The notes beneath the pieces are model-generated. The model had not been told where the DNA came from. It ran no database searches and saw nothing but the letters and a program-made list of their open reading frames with translations. DNA of 64,000 nt from Desulfovibrionaceae bacterium (lineage in GTDB: Bacteria; Desulfobacterota; Desulfovibrionia; Desulfovibrionales; Desulfovibrionaceae). A program made the position numbers and the translations under genes. Below, in pieces: positions 61,821 to 64,000 of this stretch. Numbering within the stretch: the stretch's first letter is position 1; every line of letters starts with the position of its first letter. The stretch spans positions 372,001 through 436,000 of the forward strand of contig WRHY01000001.1 of the NCBI GenBank assembly GCA_009783025.1. Reading direction: 5' to 3'.

Positions 61821-63311
61821 ATGGCATTGCCGCGGCTTCGTTCCACCTGCACAGCCCTGGTGTTTTCCGATCTCTGCGCGCTACTCGCGGCGCTCTTCGT
61901 CGGGTTTTTGCTTCGTTTCCTGCTGGACGGCGCTCCGTCGTTTCCACTTTATCTGAAGCTCGCGCCTGGTGTGGTTCTGTTTCTTTTTCTCTACGCCGCC
62001 CTGGGGCTGTACCCCGGCATACTGCGCCCCAGGAGCGAAGAGCTCAAGCGCCTCAGCCTCGGCACCTCACTCGGCTTTCTATTCCTGAGCTTCATCATGT
62101 TTATGGGACAGCAAGGCGCGCTGTACTCCCGCTTTATTATTCTTTTCGCCTGGCTTTTCGCGCTGGTAGCCGTGCCTCTGTTCCGCTGGCTGATCCGGAA
62201 AGCCTGCGCTGACCAGGCCTGGTGGGGATATCCTGTCGTGCTGTTCGCGTCCCGGAGCGCCATTGCCGAGGCGGAGCAAGAATTCCAAAAGCGCCGGGAA
62301 ATGGGGCTTTACGTCGCCCGGAGCATTGCTCTGGACCATGACGGAACCTTGCCGTCGAGCATGGGGGAACTGTGCCTTGAGTCTGGTTTCATACCGGGGG
62401 GCCTTGCCCCCCATACCCCCCAAGTCCGCACCGGGCAAAGCCCGGTAGCGTCCTTCGGGAACAGGACGCCGGAAGCGTGTTTGCAATCCTTGTCCGAAAG
62501 CTATCCCGACGCCCTGGCGTTTATTGTGTGCGGCGAATTGTGCAGGGAGGTGCGCCAGGAACTGATTCCCCTTATCGGGAGATATTTCCGGCAGGTGCTC
62601 GTACACCTGGACAACCCCTGGATCAACCAGGTCACCCTGCAGGTGGCGGATGTTCCCAGCGGGCAGGTGCTGACATTGCGCCAGAATCTTCTGGACCCGA
62701 CACGCATGCGCATCAAGCGTTTGCTCGACATCGTGCTGTGCATTCTGGGCAGCGTTTTTCTGCTGATTAGCATTCCCCTGATCGCCCTGTGTATCCGCCT
62801 GGACAGCAAAGGCCCCGTCTTTTTCACGCAGAAGCGGGTCGGACAGGGGGGCAAGCCGATCCGTGTTTTTAAGTTCCGCACCATGGTGGCTGACGCTCAG
62901 GATGTGCTGGATACGATTCTGAAGGAAAACCCGGCCTTGCGCGAGGAGTGGGCGCAGGATCAGAAGCTGAGCAAGGACCCGAGACTGACCAGGGTAGGGG
63001 CTTTTCTGCGCTATACCAGCCTGGATGAATTGCCCCAGGTGTTCAACGTGATCAAGGGGGAGATGAGTCTTGTCGGCCCCAGGCCCATTGTGGAGAACGA
63101 GATAGCCAAATACGGCGAGGCCTACGCTCTGTACACGCGGGTAAAGCCCGGAATCACGGGACTCTGGCAGGTCTCGGGCCGAAACGACACCACTTACGAG
63201 GAACGGGTGGCCCTGGATCAGCACTATGTGTACAACTGGTCGGTCTGGTTGGATATTTATATTATCGTCCGCACGATTCCGGCTCTCATCAGCGGAAAAG
63301 GAGCCTATTAG
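61821..63311 (+). CDS. Undecaprenyl-phosphate sugar phosphotransferase (WbaP-like initiating enzyme)
   Basis: 496 aa. Four N-terminal helices (to about residue 120), a CoA-binding-like central domain, a fifth helix (LLDIVLCILGSVFLLISIPL) and the catalytic bacterial sugar transferase domain: GPVFFTQKRVGQGGKPIRVF, KFRTMVADAQ, LRYTSLDELPQVFNVIKGEM and SLVGPRPIVENEIAKYGEA. It transfers hexose-1-phosphate to undecaprenyl phosphate, starting O-antigen or exopolysaccharide assembly. A low-complexity insertion (about residues 189-218, 62387-62475) is encoded by hairpin repeat DNA resembling family II. Confidence 0.9.
   Translation: MALPRLRSTCTALVFSDLCALLAALFVGFLLRFLLDGAPSFPLYLKLAPGVVLFLFLYAALGLYPGILRPRSEELKRLSLGTSLGFLFLSFIMFMGQQGALYSRFIILFAWLFALVAVPLFRWLIRKACADQAWWGYPVVLFASRSAIAEAEQEFQKRREMGLYVARSIALDHDGTLPSSMGELCLESGFIPGGLAPHTPQVRTGQSPVASFGNRTPEACLQSLSESYPDALAFIVCGELCREVRQELIPLIGRYFRQVLVHLDNPWINQVTLQVADVPSGQVLTLRQNLLDPTRMRIKRLLDIVLCILGSVFLLISIPLIALCIRLDSKGPVFFTQKRVGQGGKPIRVFKFRTMVADAQDVLDTILKENPALREEWAQDQKLSKDPRLTRVGAFLRYTSLDELPQVFNVIKGEMSLVGPRPIVENEIAKYGEAYALYTRVKPGITGLWQVSGRNDTTYEERVALDQHYVYNWSVWLDIYIIVRTIPALISGKGAY
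62387..62475. repeat. Hairpin-rich repeat-like insertion inside the WbaP-like gene
   Basis: Short hairpins GGGGGGCC-tt-GCCCCCC, CCGGGC-aaa-GCCCGG and TCCTTCGGGAACAGGA follow each other, with ATACCCCCC like the CACCCCCATACCC of family II copy 2. The frame stays open and encodes GGLAPHTPQVRTGQSPVASF. Confidence 0.6.
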
Positions 63312-63535
63312 GGACTGTTAACGCTATGGCCCTTTTGCCCCCTGCCTGCGTCAGAAACGCTTTTTACTGACTCGGGCCATCCTGGCCCTCGGCCTTCGGC
63401 TCCCGCCCTGCGGGCGGTTCCCAATTTTGCTGTCCTGCAAAATTGTCCGGCCCTGTACCATAAGAGTACACTCCCTCCATAAAAAGCGCTTCTTCCTTGG
63501 CAGGAGCCAAAATTGCCTATAGCGTTAACAGTCCC
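63311..63535. repeat. Long modular palindrome, family I, copy 7 (type B arms, nested inner unit)
   Basis: 225 bp beginning at the last base of the WbaP-like stop codon. Arms GGGACTGTTAACGCTATGG and CCTATAGCGTTAACAGTCCC; inner arms CAGAAACGCTTTTTA and TAAAAAGCGCTTCTT; loop CTGTACCATAAGAGTACACT as in copies 1 and 2. It carries an inner 84-bp unit (63367-63450, starting CTGACTCGGG and ending AAATTGTCCGG) like that of copy 5. Its hairpin could serve as terminator of the glycan operon. Confidence 0.85.
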
Positions 63536-63562
63536 CCTCAGGTCTCGCAGGTACGAAACCCT

Positions 63563-64000
63563 TCACGCTTCGTTGGCGCGATACCAAAGCGGCGCCAGGA
63601 AACGCAAGCCGCAAGATTCCCCCACATCCGGCCCTGGCGTGCGTCTGCCTTTCTGGACGCGGACCTCCTGGCTGCCGATACGCACCTGATAATCCACAAC
63701 TTCCCCCAGGAAGGACTTGCGCGTCACCTGGCCGCGCACACCGCCGTCAGCAAGGAAATCTATCTCCGAAGGTCTGCTGGCGAGCGACAGCAACTCTCCT
63801 GAAACGCGAAGATCTTGCGGCGGAGTGATTTCTGGCGGCAGCATGATCCCGTCGGGCGTTTGTACGCGCTCTTCACCGGCATGCACGTTCAGGAAGTTCG
63901 ACAGCCCGATAAAACTGAATACGAATTTGTTGGCAGGCTTGGTATACACGTTGAGCGGCGTGTCCACTTGCTGCACCACGCCGAGGTTCATGACCAGAAT
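63563..64000 (-). CDS. C-terminus of an ABC transporter ATP-binding protein (TOBE domain), cut by window edge
   Basis: 146 codons are visible, entering with ILVMNLGVVQQVDTPLNVYT, the segment after the H-loop in PotA/FbpC/MalK-type ATPases, then KPANKFVFSFIGLSNFLNVH. The remaining residues form a TOBE-type beta domain (LLSLASRPSEIDFLADGG, FLGEVVDYQVRIGSQEVRV). Walker motifs lie outside the window. The substrate (polyamine, iron or sugar) cannot be determined. Confidence 0.88.
   Translation of the reverse strand: MLVMNLGVVQQVDTPLNVYTKPANKFVFSFIGLSNFLNVHAGEERVQTPDGIMLPPEITPPQDLRVSGELLSLASRPSEIDFLADGGVRGQVTRKSFLGEVVDYQVRIGSQEVRVQKGRRTPGPDVGESCGLRFLAPLWYRANEA

Overview
The window looks like a chromosomal segment of a Desulfovibrio-type sulfate reducer (Desulfovibrionaceae). 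This rests on the fliR-flhB-flhA-flhF-fleN-fliA-cheY-fliL order, a selenocysteine elongation factor (selB), cytochrome bd in an otherwise anaerobe-like gene set, abundant one- and two-component signalling genes and GC-rich codon use. No 16S rRNA or diagnostic sulfate-reduction gene is present, so the assignment is an inference. Almost all genes are intact housekeeping or motility genes. No CRISPR array, recognisable transposase or prophage is visible.

Layout. 1-4.8 kb: a possible FIST sensor (cut by the window edge), a GGDDF response regulator with a pseudo-receiver, a methyl-accepting chemotaxis protein, a lipoprotein and tRNA-Ser. 5-17 kb: motility. Flagellin sits behind two tandem sigma-28 promoters, followed by a minus-strand block: fliR, flhB, flhA, flhF, fleN, fliA, cheY, fliL, two small conserved-looking unknowns and a histidine kinase. 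17-23 kb: a LacI-type regulator divergent from a tripartite tricarboxylate transporter operon (UGSC-like protein, TctB, TctA, TctC). 23-29 kb: four tRNAs, tuf, rpmG, tRNA-Trp, secE, nusG, rplK, rplA, rplJ, rplL. rpoB and rpoC, which normally come next, are absent; a convergent V4R-protein/hybrid-kinase pair lies there instead. 31-43 kb: infA, a CI/LexA-like repressor, hflKC, a small membrane protein coupled to rnhA, a Gate-domain membrane protein, rsmB, a DUF116 protein, selB, gpsA and a UDP-sugar epimerase. 43-56 kb: a degenerate-GGDEF/TPR protein, an aspartate aminotransferase, an RND pump gene with its outer-membrane lipoprotein but no adaptor, an EamA transporter and cydAB. 56-63 kb: a glycan operon (rmlA, galE, a methyltransferase-glycosyltransferase fusion, GT4, WbaP-like initiating transferase). 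63.5 kb to the end: the C-terminus of an ABC transporter ATPase.

The most unusual structure is a family of long, modular, imperfect palindromes of about 127-225 bp at 9.1, 27.5, 43.7, 51.0, 53.4, 56.3 and 63.4 kb, with a remnant at 47.5 kb. Two arm types, two loop types and an optional 84-86 bp inner palindrome occur in different combinations. One copy is flanked by a perfect 8-bp direct repeat, one (129 bp) sits in frame inside the outer-membrane lipoprotein gene before its signal peptide, and one overlaps the start region of the EamA gene. A second family of multi-hairpin repeats lies at 12.7 and 42.4 kb, with a related stretch inside the WbaP-like gene. A third, a 21-bp direct repeat with hairpins, precedes the tRNA cluster. 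These are my best candidates for an undescribed mobile or regulatory repeat system.
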